A stretch of 64,000 nucleotides of DNA, taken from the NCBI RefSeq assembly GCF_905207245.1, contig NZ_CAJLKP010000019.1:1-64000 (forward strand). Reading direction: 5' to 3'. A program made the translations under genes and the position numbers. Below are positions 15,253 through 24,671 of this stretch, piece by piece (the first letter of the stretch is position 1; the number at the start of each line of letters is the position of its first letter). The notes beneath the pieces were generated by a model. The model was given only the letters and a program-made list of their open reading frames with translations, searched no databases and had not been told where the DNA came from. This DNA comes from an uncultured Bacteroides sp. Lineage in GTDB: Bacteria; Bacteroidota; Bacteroidia; Bacteroidales; Bacteroidaceae.

Positions 15253-16155
15253 ATGGAAAAGGTTATAAATCTGGATAATGTGGACCAGTACAATCATTTG
15301 TACGGACTTGAAACATTGCACCCTTTGGTAAGTGTTGTCGACCTTACGAAAGCGACGAAAGCGGTCAATCAAATACAAATGCATTATGGTGTTTACGCAC
15401 TTTTTTTGAAGCTGGCAAAGACTTGTGATATTAAGTACGGCCGTCAGTCTTATGACTATCAGGAAGGTACTATTGTCTGTTTTGCACCCGGACAGACGAT
15501 TAGTGTGAGTACGGTTGGTGACCAAATCAGCCAGCCCGTTTACGGTCTCGTCTTTCATCCCGATTTGATTCACGGGACTGCACTTGGGAAAACGATAAAG
15601 AACTATACCTTCTTCTCTTATGCAGTGCATGAGGCTTTGCACCTGTCCGACCAGGAGAAAGAAACCGTGATGGACTGCCTGAAGAAAATCAGCATCGAAT
15701 TGGAGCATCCTATAGACAAGCACAGCAAGTCATTGATTGCAATGAACATAGAACTCTTGCTCAACTATTGCATGCGTTTCTATGAGCGCCAGTTCATCAC
15801 CCGCAGCAATGCAAACAAAGATGCCTTGACGAAGTTCGAACAACTGTTGGATGAATATTTCCAGAGTGGTCTTCCGATGCAGGAGGGGTTGCCGTCAGTG
15901 AAATATTTCGCAGACAGGATTTATCTTTCTCCCAATTACTTTGGTGATATGATTAAGAAGGAAACCGGGAAAACGCCCCAGGAACATATACAGACAAAGG
16001 TAATCGAACTGGCTAAAGAGCACATCCTCGGAGCGGAAGAAACCATCAGCGAGATTGCTTACAGGCTGGGATTTCAGTATCCGCAGCACCTGAACCGCCT
16101 GTTTAAGAAGCGCGTAGGCTGCACCCCGAACGAATACCGACTGCAAAATTCATAG
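15253..16155 (+). CDS. AraC-family regulator, first of a tandem pair
   Basis: A 300-aa regulator: an N-terminal AraC-type sensor domain (conserved blocks KTLHPLVSV-like LETLHPLVSVVDL, then YGRQSYDYQEGTIVCFAPGQ), and two HTH motifs at the C-terminus (YFADRIYLSPNYFGDMIKKE and ISEIAYRLGFQYPQHLNRLF, followed by GCTPNEYR). It probably responds to an aldehyde or redox-active metabolite and controls the flanking operons through the ATTACAG operators. The second AraC gene starts two bases after its stop, so the two are cotranscribed. Confidence 0.9.
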   Translation: MEKVINLDNVDQYNHLYGLETLHPLVSVVDLTKATKAVNQIQMHYGVYALFLKLAKTCDIKYGRQSYDYQEGTIVCFAPGQTISVSTVGDQISQPVYGLVFHPDLIHGTALGKTIKNYTFFSYAVHEALHLSDQEKETVMDCLKKISIELEHPIDKHSKSLIAMNIELLLNYCMRFYERQFITRSNANKDALTKFEQLLDEYFQSGLPMQEGLPSVKYFADRIYLSPNYFGDMIKKETGKTPQEHIQTKVIELAKEHILGAEETISEIAYRLGFQYPQHLNRLFKKRVGCTPNEYRLQNS

Positions 16156-16157
16156 CT

Positions 16158-17054
16158 TTGAAAAAGGATATATTGAACATAGAGACCGTACATCAGTGTA
16201 ATTGTTGCCTGGGCAACAAGACACTGCATCCGCTGGTGAGTGCTATTGACTTATCCAAAGCCAACGTGATGCAACGTACCATCAAGTTCGACTTTTACAC
16301 CCTGTTATTGCTGGAAAGTGAATGTTGCGACTATATCTATGGACGTAAATACTACGACTATTCCAATGCCACCATGTTGTTTCTGGCTCCGGGAGCATCT
16401 ATCGATATGAATGACGGGAAGGTTCTTCCCCAAAAAGGTTGGCTGCTGGCATTCCATCCGGACTTTCTGTGTAATACCTCTCTGGAGCTGCACGTCAGGC
16501 ATTGTCCGTTCTTCTCTTACAGTCCCAATGAAGCGTTGCATCTGTCGTTGCGTGAGAAAACGAAAGCTGTGGAGTGTTTCTGCAATATAGAGCAGGAACT
16601 AAAGCATGCGATAGACTGCCATAGCAAGGTGTTGATTTCAAGATATATAGAATTGTTGCTGGATTATTGCTCCCGCTTCTACGAACGCCAGTTCATTACG
16701 CGGAATGAGGCGAATAAGACAATATTGTGCAAAATGGATACGCTGCTGGATGAATATATCCGCTCCGGGCAGTTGAAGACCAAGATATTGCCGACAGTGA
16801 AGTATTGTGCAAATCTACTTCACTTGTCGCCATGCTATTTCATGGACCTGTTGAAGTTTGAAACGGGGAAGAACCTGGATGAATATTTCCAGTTGAAAAG
16901 GATAGAGATAGCCAAGAGAATGTTGTCCGCTAATGGGAATACCGTTAGTTCGGTTGCCGAAATATTGGGCTTTTCAAGCGTGCAATATTTCAGCAACCTG
17001 TTCCGGAAACTGGTAGGGGTAGCCCCTAATGAATACAGGCTTTCACAGAACTAA
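16158..17054 (+). CDS. AraC-family regulator, second of a tandem pair
   Basis: A 298-aa paralogue of the preceding gene, aligned along its whole length (KTLHPLVSAIDLSKA, YGRKYYDYSNATMLFLAPGA, RFYERQFITRNEANK), so the pair arose by tandem duplication. The start is a TTG two bases after the previous stop; no ATG lies nearby. Both HTH motifs are intact (VKYCANLLHLSPCYFMDLLK and VSSVAEILGFSSVQYFSNLF), ending GVAPNEYRLS. It could form heterodimers or sense a different ligand. Its last four bases overlap the stop of the converging VWA gene. Confidence 0.88.
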   Translation: MKKDILNIETVHQCNCCLGNKTLHPLVSAIDLSKANVMQRTIKFDFYTLLLLESECCDYIYGRKYYDYSNATMLFLAPGASIDMNDGKVLPQKGWLLAFHPDFLCNTSLELHVRHCPFFSYSPNEALHLSLREKTKAVECFCNIEQELKHAIDCHSKVLISRYIELLLDYCSRFYERQFITRNEANKTILCKMDTLLDEYIRSGQLKTKILPTVKYCANLLHLSPCYFMDLLKFETGKNLDEYFQLKRIEIAKRMLSANGNTVSSVAEILGFSSVQYFSNLFRKLVGVAPNEYRLSQN

Positions 17055-18181
17055 GTACTTTTGATGTTCTGCGATATCCACATCCCTATATCTTGTTTGC
17101 TAAGCGCTGCCGCCATGAGGTCGGGAAATTTATCGGGTGTACAGGCGAAAGTCGGTACACCGATATTTGCCAGAAACTCCGCATGGCTCTTGTCGTAAGA
17201 GGGGGCGCCGTCGTCATTCAGTGCAGGCAAAACGATGAGTTGCACACCACTGTTCACTAAAGATACGAACTTCTTGCGCATTTCCCGGGCATCGCCACCT
17301 TCATACAAGTCGGTAACCAGCACCAGTACCGTATCCTGCGGACGGGTAATCACTCCCTGGCAATAGGTCAGGGCACGGGCGATGTCCGTACCTCCACCCA
17401 ACTGCACGCCAAAAAGCAGATCTACCGGGTCTTGCAAATCATCGGTCAGGTCTACAACTGCCGTATCAAATACTACCATCCGCGTGCTTACTGCCGGAAT
17501 GGAAGCCAGCACCGATCCGAATATTCCGGAATAAATCACCGATGTTCCCATTGAACCGCTCTGGTCCAGACAGAGAATGATGTCTTTCATCGCTTTCCGC
17601 TTCCTGCCGTAACCGATGCGCACTTCCGGGATAATCGTCTTATATTCCGGCTGATAATTTTTCAGGTTCTTGGTGATGGTGGTTTTCCAGTCTATTTCGT
17701 TATAGCGTGGATTTCTCCGGCGGGCGGAACGGTTGAGTGCTCCCGTCACAGCCTGTTGGGTAGGGGCGGAGAGTTTGCGCAACAGTTCATCCACTACTTT
17801 GCGGACTACCTGCCGTGCCATTTCCTTGTTCTTTTCCGGGATTACACGGCTGAGCGACATTAGTGTAGCTACCAGATGCACATCCGGCACTACGGTTTCC
17901 AGCATTTCCTTTTCCGTCAGCAGTGAGGTGATGTTCAGCCGTTTGATGGCATCGCGTTGTATAACTTGTACCACCGTCTGCGGGAAAAACTCGCGGATGT
18001 CTCCCAGCCAACGGCTTACTTTTGGGGCGGACGAGCCGAGTCCGCCGCGCCGGTCACTGTCGTATATGGCTTCCAGAGACTGGTCGATGCGTTGCTCTTC
18101 CTGCGTCAGCGTGATGCCTGTACCGTCGGCCTCGTTTCCACCCAATATCAGGCGCCATCTTTTCAGATATTCTTCTTCCAT
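17051..18181 (-). CDS. VWA-domain protein of the MoxR/SWIM/DUF5682 system
   Basis: 376 aa, cytoplasmic. The C-terminal von Willebrand A domain has a complete metal-ion-dependent adhesion site: DQSGSMGTS near 205, the threonine in GGGTDIARAL and the aspartate in LVTDLYEGG. The N-terminal half is helical and typical of CoxE-like proteins that work with MoxR ATPases. In such pairs the AAA+ ring remodels a target presented by the VWA protein. It is the last gene of a five-gene operon, 10 bp after the DUF5682 gene. Confidence 0.9.
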   Translation of the reverse strand: MEEEYLKRWRLILGGNEADGTGITLTQEEQRIDQSLEAIYDSDRRGGLGSSAPKVSRWLGDIREFFPQTVVQVIQRDAIKRLNITSLLTEKEMLETVVPDVHLVATLMSLSRVIPEKNKEMARQVVRKVVDELLRKLSAPTQQAVTGALNRSARRRNPRYNEIDWKTTITKNLKNYQPEYKTIIPEVRIGYGRKRKAMKDIILCLDQSGSMGTSVIYSGIFGSVLASIPAVSTRMVVFDTAVVDLTDDLQDPVDLLFGVQLGGGTDIARALTYCQGVITRPQDTVLVLVTDLYEGGDAREMRKKFVSLVNSGVQLIVLPALNDDGAPSYDKSHAEFLANIGVPTFACTPDKFPDLMAAALSKQDIGMWISQNIKST

Positions 18182-18191
18182 AGTTTACTCT

Positions 18192-20525
18192 TTACTTCGT
18201 TTCAATTCCTAATAATTGGCGGATCAGCGGGATTACTTTGGCTGCTTCCGCTTCATTGTGGGCGGAGACTGTGACCGTCTGCGTCTGTATGCCGCCTGCA
18301 TTGCTTGCTTTGGCTTTTTCGCCCAGTTTGCGGCGTTCCGGTGGGGCGAACTCGCTGAATGTGCGTTTCAATATGGGGAGCAGTTCCATGAAAGTCTCCT
18401 TATCCTGCCCGCATACCCAGTTGTTTACAAGATTCCAAAGATTGTCATCCAACAACAGGATAGCTCCGGAAGAACGGAGAAATCCTTCGAACCAATATGC
18501 CATGTCTGCCGGAGCGTTGCCGACAGAAGAATAGTAACTGAGGGTGTTCTGTGCCTCCTCCGGTGAGATGTCCCCTTTGTCGTTCAGCAAGCGTGTAGCG
18601 TAACCGGACAGCAACGGATGCACATTGACGGAAGTGCGCACCTGGCGGATAAATTCAAGCCACATGGTGTTTAGTTCCGGATCGTTAAGGGTGGATACCG
18701 CATAGTCCGTAGACACCAGTTTGTTGAGAATATCCGCCGCCGCCTCTTCATCGACATTGATGCAGACCAGCACGCCTCCTGCAAGGATACGGGCAATCAT
18801 GGCATGAAGCATATTACCTACTTTGGAGAAATCCAGATTGCGCACATTGCCATAACGGACAATGCTGACCAGATCGGGAACAGCTTCCATCATTTCGATA
18901 ATATCGGTAGAGGCAGCCGAAAGACAGTCGAGTTGCATGGTCATGGCTTCCACTAAGTCCGGTAGATTGGCAGGGATTACCCGGTCAAGCAGCCGGGTGA
19001 GTTCCGGAATATGCCTTATCTCTGCGGTCTGTTTGAGCAGATACTTTTGGGTGGCTTCTTCCAGTGTATTTCCCCAGATGGCTTTTTCGATGATGCTGAT
19101 GATCTGTTCCGGTTTGTGGTAAAGCGTCCATTTTTCCTTGAACGTACCTTTACCGTCGGAGCTGCCCGGGATGGCCCAATCTATTTCTAAAAGGTACAGG
19201 CGGTGGAAGAAGATACTTCTTTCCAAATCATTCGGTTTACGAAGGTCGAGCGTCAGTTCTTTGATTTCAGCGGTAAACGGAATGCGTAGCCGCTTTTGTG
19301 CCTTTTCCACATCTACCAGAAGGGGAACTTTGGGAACATTGTCCGGAACGCGCCCCAAACGGTCGCTGATGATAAGTTCCTCTTTGATGATTTGCAGGAG
19401 GATGTCGTCACCAAAGCCCATGACGGTGGTGATGGCTTCGTTGAACTCTGCCAGCGAAGGGGCGGGGAGGTTGCGCAAAGCAGCCGTCACCTGTGCCAGA
19501 CGAACCGTTTCGATGACGTGGGCTACTGAAATATCCATATTCTTTTTGCGGAAAAGCGAGGCGGCCTGGCTGATCCAGAGAGTACCATCATCTTCAGGAT
19601 GATGCCAGAGATAATGATACCAGCCGGGAGACTCTATTCCCGCTCCATACCCGCTGCGGAAGGAGAGGCGGTCGTAGGTCCAGGGTATCCAGGTACATTC
19701 CACTTTTACTTTGGCAAGTCCTTTCAGCAGTTCATTGTCTTCTTTCACTTTGGGCATGTTCTCAAGTGCAGGCACATGCCAGGCACCACAAACCACGGCG
19801 ATACGTTCGAAGTTCTCTTTTTGTGCAGCACGTATCATTTTGCGCATCCAGGCTTCACGGAGCAGGTCGCGGGGAGAGGTCTGTTTGGGAAGTTCTTCAC
19901 GTAGTGCGGTCACTGCTTCTTGCACTGCCAGGAATACGCCGGCACTGTCTTTGCGATGCTCGATGGTCGTTTCCCACCAGCATTCGCCATCCGTGTATCC
20001 GGCGGCTTCCGCCAGATAGTCGAAAGGGTCTCTGTATATATCGCCGGTTTCTTCTTCGGTTTCGGAGGCAGTTTCCTGTTTCTTTGCACTTATTTCCGCT
20101 TCTTGAATGCCTGTTTCCGTTTCAGCAATAACTTCCTGTGTCGTCTCTTGTCCTTCCGGTTCGTCCTGCGGCGTTTCTTCTTTTTCTTCTTTGGCAGGCT
20201 TTTGACTCAGCGCCATAGAGTGTGCTAGGGGCAGATCGAAGAAACGCAATGGCACTTCATTGCGCATTGTATAGCATATCGTCTGCCACTCCGGAGAGAA
20301 CTCAGCGAACGGATAGAACACGGCATTCTGCGGCTGGTCGGGTTGATAGGCAAGCAGGGCAACAGGCGGTTCCATTTGCTCGTTCAATGCACATGGAAGC
20401 AATGCCTCAGCTTCTGCCGGACCTTCCAGAAGGATAAGGTCAGGCTTTAGCTCCTGCAAGTATTCCAGTACATTCCGGCACGAACCGGGACCGTGGTGTC
20501 TTATTCCTAATAAATGAATGGACAT
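18192..20525 (-). CDS. DUF5682-family protein with TraB/ChaN-like motifs
   Basis: A large 777-aa soluble protein. The N-terminus HLLGIRHHGPGSCRNVLEYL, then LILLEGPAEAEALL, and later AVVCGAWHVPAL recall the TraB/TIKI/ChaN/EreA superfamily, in which paired His and Glu residues bind metal or catalyse hydrolysis. An acidic glutamate-rich insert (about residues 115-165) interrupts this domain. The remaining 400 residues are helical and repeat-like. The enzymatic reaction is unknown. It is encoded between the MoxR and VWA genes, which supports a shared complex. Confidence 0.82.
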   Translation of the reverse strand: MSIHLLGIRHHGPGSCRNVLEYLQELKPDLILLEGPAEAEALLPCALNEQMEPPVALLAYQPDQPQNAVFYPFAEFSPEWQTICYTMRNEVPLRFFDLPLAHSMALSQKPAKEEKEETPQDEPEGQETTQEVIAETETGIQEAEISAKKQETASETEEETGDIYRDPFDYLAEAAGYTDGECWWETTIEHRKDSAGVFLAVQEAVTALREELPKQTSPRDLLREAWMRKMIRAAQKENFERIAVVCGAWHVPALENMPKVKEDNELLKGLAKVKVECTWIPWTYDRLSFRSGYGAGIESPGWYHYLWHHPEDDGTLWISQAASLFRKKNMDISVAHVIETVRLAQVTAALRNLPAPSLAEFNEAITTVMGFGDDILLQIIKEELIISDRLGRVPDNVPKVPLLVDVEKAQKRLRIPFTAEIKELTLDLRKPNDLERSIFFHRLYLLEIDWAIPGSSDGKGTFKEKWTLYHKPEQIISIIEKAIWGNTLEEATQKYLLKQTAEIRHIPELTRLLDRVIPANLPDLVEAMTMQLDCLSAASTDIIEMMEAVPDLVSIVRYGNVRNLDFSKVGNMLHAMIARILAGGVLVCINVDEEAAADILNKLVSTDYAVSTLNDPELNTMWLEFIRQVRTSVNVHPLLSGYATRLLNDKGDISPEEAQNTLSYYSSVGNAPADMAYWFEGFLRSSGAILLLDDNLWNLVNNWVCGQDKETFMELLPILKRTFSEFAPPERRKLGEKAKASNAGGIQTQTVTVSAHNEAEAAKVIPLIRQLLGIETK

Positions 20526-20603
20526 TTTTTGAGTCTTTTAGTTCATTAAGATTTTATTTGATTAGCAGATGATTTATGTAGTAACTTAATTGAGATACTC
20601 TTA

Positions 20604-21683
20604 TCAAATCATATCTCTTGAAGCCCGGTAAATATCTTTCCATCCATCGCGGTTCTTCACAACCGTCTCCATATACTCCTGCCATACCACTTTATCCTGT
20701 ACGGGGTCTTTCACCACTGCACCCAGAATACCCGAAACAAGGTCTTCGGCATGTATCTGTCCGTCTCCGAAATATCCCGCCATAGCCAGGCCATTGTTCA
20801 CCACGGAGATAGCCTCAGCCGTACTCAGCGTTCCGCTTGGACTTTTCAGTTTCGTCTTTCCGTCATTGCTAGCCCCTTGGCGAAGTTCGCGGAAGATGGT
20901 AACCACCCGACGGATTTCTTCAAGTGCCGGTTTCTCTGCCGGAAGCTGCATCACCTTTTCAAAGCTTTCCACGCGGCGGCGTACAATGTCTATCTCTTCG
21001 TCAATCGTATCCGGTAAAGGAAGAATAACGGTATTGAAACGCCGTTTCAAGGCGCTCGACAGATCATTGACTCCTTTGTCGCGGTTGTTTGCTGTTGCAA
21101 TGATATTGAAACCGCGTATCGCTTGTACTTCTTTATTCAACTCCGGAACCGGAAGTGTTTTCTCCGAAAGAATAGTGATCAGAGTATCCTGCACGTCAGA
21201 ACCGATACGTGTCAACTCTTCGATACGTCCTATCTTACCTTCCTGCATAGCCTTCATAATTGGGGTTTGCACCAGTGCACCTTCACTGGGTCCTTCTGCC
21301 AGTAGTCGGGCATAGTTCCAACCGTAGCGGATGGCTTCTTCTCCAGTTCCGGCAGTACCTTGCACTATCAGTGTGGAGTTGCCGGAAATGGCAGCGGCAA
21401 TATGCTCGCTCACCCAGCTTTTCGCCGTACCGGGAAGTCCGTATAGCAGCAATGCGCGGTCTGTTACCAGAGTAGCTACTGCAATCTCCATCAGGCGGCG
21501 GTTACCTATATATTTAGGTGAAACTTCAAATCCGTTCTTCAGTTTGCCACCCATCAGGTAGGTGACTACCGATTGCGGAGACATTTCCCAATTTTCGGGA
21601 ACAGAGTTTGTTTCATTCTTTTTCAGTTCGTGCAGCTCTTCTGCGAATTGCTGTTCGGCATGTTGTCTAAGTAAGGTACTCAT
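20604..21683 (-). CDS. MoxR-type AAA+ ATPase
   Basis: 359 aa. Walker A is GLPGTAKSW near residue 83; the Walker B region is GRIEELTRIG, an altered form with two glutamates; sensor I is FNIIATANNRDKGVNDLSSA, and the arginine finger region is LKRRFN. The C-terminal helical lid follows. It belongs to the branch of MoxR proteins found with SWIM, DUF5691, DUF5682 and VWA partners rather than the DUF58 branch present at 51394. It probably acts as a chaperone-like remodeller using the VWA protein as adaptor. Confidence 0.9.
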   Translation of the reverse strand: MSTLLRQHAEQQFAEELHELKKNETNSVPENWEMSPQSVVTYLMGGKLKNGFEVSPKYIGNRRLMEIAVATLVTDRALLLYGLPGTAKSWVSEHIAAAISGNSTLIVQGTAGTGEEAIRYGWNYARLLAEGPSEGALVQTPIMKAMQEGKIGRIEELTRIGSDVQDTLITILSEKTLPVPELNKEVQAIRGFNIIATANNRDKGVNDLSSALKRRFNTVILPLPDTIDEEIDIVRRRVESFEKVMQLPAEKPALEEIRRVVTIFRELRQGASNDGKTKLKSPSGTLSTAEAISVVNNGLAMAGYFGDGQIHAEDLVSGILGAVVKDPVQDKVVWQEYMETVVKNRDGWKDIYRASRDMI

Positions 21684-21695
21684 ATCGTTTTTATA

Positions 21696-23174
21696 TTATT
21701 TATTGTCATTGAATATGGTATTTATTTTCTCTTTCATTCTCATGTATTCAGCTATCAACCGACTGAATTTAGCTGCAAAGTGGTCCGATTCATGTGTCAG
21801 GGTATATTTCTCCAGTTGAGGATATATTTCCCGGGGTAAGTAGAGCGCCAGGCGTTCTGCGGTTTCTTTGGGAGTATAATAATAATCGCTTTGAAACAAT
21901 CGCTGCAACACCCGTGCGGAGAACTTGGGTCCCCACTGTTTTCTGTCTTCATTATACCAGGAGTCAAGCACACTGAGGTTCTTGTTTGTGGTCTGGAAGT
22001 CGATTTCTTCCCGTTGTTCCGGTGTCAGCAATCCTATCAACGAAGCAAAATAATGTTCACTCGCATCTTCTTTCAACGTTTGGTAAGCCCATAAGTTATC
22101 ATTGAAATTCACTATCGGCCGGCGCAGGTTGAAGTATTGACTGAACGGAGGCTTTTTTGCCAGTTTGGCGGCTGCCTTTTCCGGAGAACAATCGTATAAT
22201 TCCGCCCAGAAACTGAGGGGTACACGTTCCGCAAGCTGACGCAGAAGAAATTCGTCGTCCTTCTCCATTTTATTGGGGCTGACTTCTTCCAGTCCTAATT
22301 TCTTTAGTTCCGGAGTAAAAGCGATTTTCTCATACGACCAGCCCAGCAGCATCTTGTGACGGAGTTTTCCACGCAGCAAGTCGCAGTATGTCTTTACCAG
22401 CTCGGAGTCGGGCAGACTGCACAACAGCCGGCGGGCGGTTTCTTTTACATTACTGCTTCGGTCGGTGGTGATAATTTCTTGTAGGAAAAGTTCATCCTTC
22501 TTGCTCAGGTTGATACGAAGGCACTGTATCAGTTCGTCACGGTGGGCGGCGGACTCGTTTTTCAATTCGGTTTGCAACAAGGCAAGTCCCTGTTCCGGGA
22601 CTTCTTTTCTCAGGCGTTGCAACATTCGCTTCCGTTCTTCGTGCGAGGCGGTTTCCCAAGTCTCGTTTCCGGTGTCTCCCCAGTCGGGAAGTTCCATGTG
22701 CGAGAGTAGCCAGCGGCCACGGTTTCCCGTCAGTAAAGAGAGCAATGACTGTTCTTCGTGCTTGTCGGGGTTGTTGCGGTCGTAGGCTCGGGAGATTAGC
22801 GGGCGCAGATAGAAAGGCGGAATCAGCTTGTTGCACTGCACCGCTTTCCGGTAAGCATATAATAAGAGGTATCGGTTACGCTCGTTTACCATCTGGACAA
22901 GCATTTCGCCGACGGTGCGGTCAAAATAAGGCAGGCTGTCTTCCGGAGCCTCACTGATGGCAGTGGTTTCTTCGGCGGACTGCGGTTCTGTTCCGGCACG
23001 CTGATAGGCGAAGGTTAACGCTGCTATCTGATAGAAAGCGGCTTCCGCATCTTCGGCTTTTTCTTGAAGGAGGCGGAAGTTCTCTTCCAATGCTTCCGGG
23101 AAGCCGGACGGGGTGAATTCTTTGGTTGCAGTTCCCAGTAATGCTGCATTTATGATTGGCTCAGTTATGTTCAT
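21696..23174 (-). CDS. DUF5691-family protein
   Basis: 492 aa, soluble and rich in helices, starting ITEPIINAALLGTATKEF, which I associate with the DUF5691 family. The middle resembles HEAT-like repeats (RDELIQCLRINLSKKDELFL, SSNVKETARRLLCSL), suggesting a scaffold. No catalytic motif is visible. It overlaps the end of the SWIM gene by 14 bp and lies 12 bp before the MoxR gene. Function is known only by its constant company with MoxR, VWA and SWIM genes. Confidence 0.78.
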   Translation of the reverse strand: MNITEPIINAALLGTATKEFTPSGFPEALEENFRLLQEKAEDAEAAFYQIAALTFAYQRAGTEPQSAEETTAISEAPEDSLPYFDRTVGEMLVQMVNERNRYLLLYAYRKAVQCNKLIPPFYLRPLISRAYDRNNPDKHEEQSLLSLLTGNRGRWLLSHMELPDWGDTGNETWETASHEERKRMLQRLRKEVPEQGLALLQTELKNESAAHRDELIQCLRINLSKKDELFLQEIITTDRSSNVKETARRLLCSLPDSELVKTYCDLLRGKLRHKMLLGWSYEKIAFTPELKKLGLEEVSPNKMEKDDEFLLRQLAERVPLSFWAELYDCSPEKAAAKLAKKPPFSQYFNLRRPIVNFNDNLWAYQTLKEDASEHYFASLIGLLTPEQREEIDFQTTNKNLSVLDSWYNEDRKQWGPKFSARVLQRLFQSDYYYTPKETAERLALYLPREIYPQLEKYTLTHESDHFAAKFSRLIAEYMRMKEKINTIFNDNK

Positions 23175-24489
23175 CTCTCCAAATATAACAGTTAGATTGA
23201 TACCACATCGTGTTCAGTTCCCAGCAATTGGCATCCGCCAGCAGGAAAGCGGCAAAAGGCTTTCCGCCTGTGACGGCAAGGATGTCTGTTTTCGTTGTTT
23301 CCTGCATCTGCACGGGCATGCGTTCGTTGTTCACGTCCTGTATGTACAGTTGCTTTCCTTGTGTGGACAGCCTGATGTTCTCTACCAATATAGGTACGTT
23401 TTCGGCAAACGGATTGACTTGCAGCGTTTCCCTGTATCGGCTTGCGGCTTCCTGCAGGTTGCTGCAAAAATGCGGAATGTATGTCTCACCGGATAATTCG
23501 CACTCCTTGAACAGTGCGCGCAGGTTGCCTACTCCTTTGTAGAAACAGAGTTTGGCGTGATAGATGCTTCCGGGCACAAGGTTGTATTCGGGCAATGAGC
23601 CGGGAGTCGTGAAGCTGAGGTAAACGGCGAAACGGTTGCTTTGCTGGCCATGCAGCCAGTAGATATCATTGTTCAGTTCATTCACCTTTTGGCTCTTTTT
23701 GTGGAGTACTATCCATTGGTCTTCAACGGCTTCTCCCGCCCGCCCCTCTTCTTTGGACTGCGGGTAGCCTATCTGGGTGCGGATTTCATTCTGCCAGTCT
23801 TCCGGTTGCTGTTCCAGGGTTTTATAGGCTTTCATCAGCAGATAGAGCTTTCCGAGTTGGTCGGTCAGTTTGTACTTCCAGGTTTCATCGTAAAAGTTGA
23901 TTTCCTGAATGGTTCTCAACCGGTTGGCAAGTCCGGAAGCCTGTGCATCGATCATGCGGCGGGCAATACCGTCAAAAAGAGTATAAGCCCGTTCCGGTAT
24001 GTTGATGAACCCGTTGCGCAACAAGTCCTTTATCCAGATTTCCAATTCGTCTATACCGTTCAGCACTTTGGTATGGCGCATGGCTTGCCGTTTGGCTTGC
24101 GCTGCTTCGTCTACGGGAGCATCGCTTTTGGCTTTCTGCTCTTTCTTTTCCGCTTTCTCTTCCCGTTTGGAAAGCCAGGCAGTCACCCAGTCCGGTTCGT
24201 CCGTTTCTTTGAATAAATCAGTTTGCGCGGCATACAAAAATAGAAGTCCCAACCCATGTTTGCATGGAAACTTCCGGCTTGGGCACGAACATTTGAATGC
24301 AACATTTTTTGTATCGACTACGGTCTGGTATGGAGTCTTTCCACTTCCTTGGCAGTGTCCCCAGATGGCGCGGTCGCTGTGTTCCAGCAACACCCATTTG
24401 GCTTTTGTCGCTAAGCCTTTTCCCGCTTTCACGGAAGCTGCATCCGGGGCTAATTGTATGATTTGTTCTTCTGTTAGGTTTAATAACAT
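23161..24489 (-). CDS. SWIM zinc-finger protein
   Basis: 442 aa. A SWIM motif is visible: C67-S-C69 ... C76-K-H78 (KCSCPSRKFPCKH), which binds zinc and usually contacts DNA or protein. A charged linker (EKAEKKEQKAKSDAPVDEAA) follows, then a long domain without recognised motifs. This is the first gene of the five-gene operon and begins 182 bp from the divergent GNAT-YoaP gene. It may give target recognition to the AAA+/VWA complex. Confidence 0.9.
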   Translation of the reverse strand: MLLNLTEEQIIQLAPDAASVKAGKGLATKAKWVLLEHSDRAIWGHCQGSGKTPYQTVVDTKNVAFKCSCPSRKFPCKHGLGLLFLYAAQTDLFKETDEPDWVTAWLSKREEKAEKKEQKAKSDAPVDEAAQAKRQAMRHTKVLNGIDELEIWIKDLLRNGFINIPERAYTLFDGIARRMIDAQASGLANRLRTIQEINFYDETWKYKLTDQLGKLYLLMKAYKTLEQQPEDWQNEIRTQIGYPQSKEEGRAGEAVEDQWIVLHKKSQKVNELNNDIYWLHGQQSNRFAVYLSFTTPGSLPEYNLVPGSIYHAKLCFYKGVGNLRALFKECELSGETYIPHFCSNLQEAASRYRETLQVNPFAENVPILVENIRLSTQGKQLYIQDVNNERMPVQMQETTKTDILAVTGGKPFAAFLLADANCWELNTMWYQSNCYIWRDEHN

Positions 24490-24623
24490 GATAATCTTAG
24501 TCAGCTATTAGTATATTTTTAGATTGCAAGTATAGCGTTTTTTTCTGTTTTTGCCATCGCAGTGGCAAAGTTTTGCCAATTAAATTTCATCAAAAAACTG
24601 ATGTGTATCTGATTATAAATACA

Positions 24624-24631
24624 TATATTTG
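24624..24631 (+). promoter_or_regulatory. -7 element of the GNAT-YoaP gene
   Basis: TATATTTG, 40 bp upstream of ATG 24672. It lies downstream of the alternative start codon at 24573, which rules that start out. Confidence 0.65.
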
Positions 24632-24671
24632 CGATACATTCAACAAAGATAAATTTGAAGTGAGAATACCT

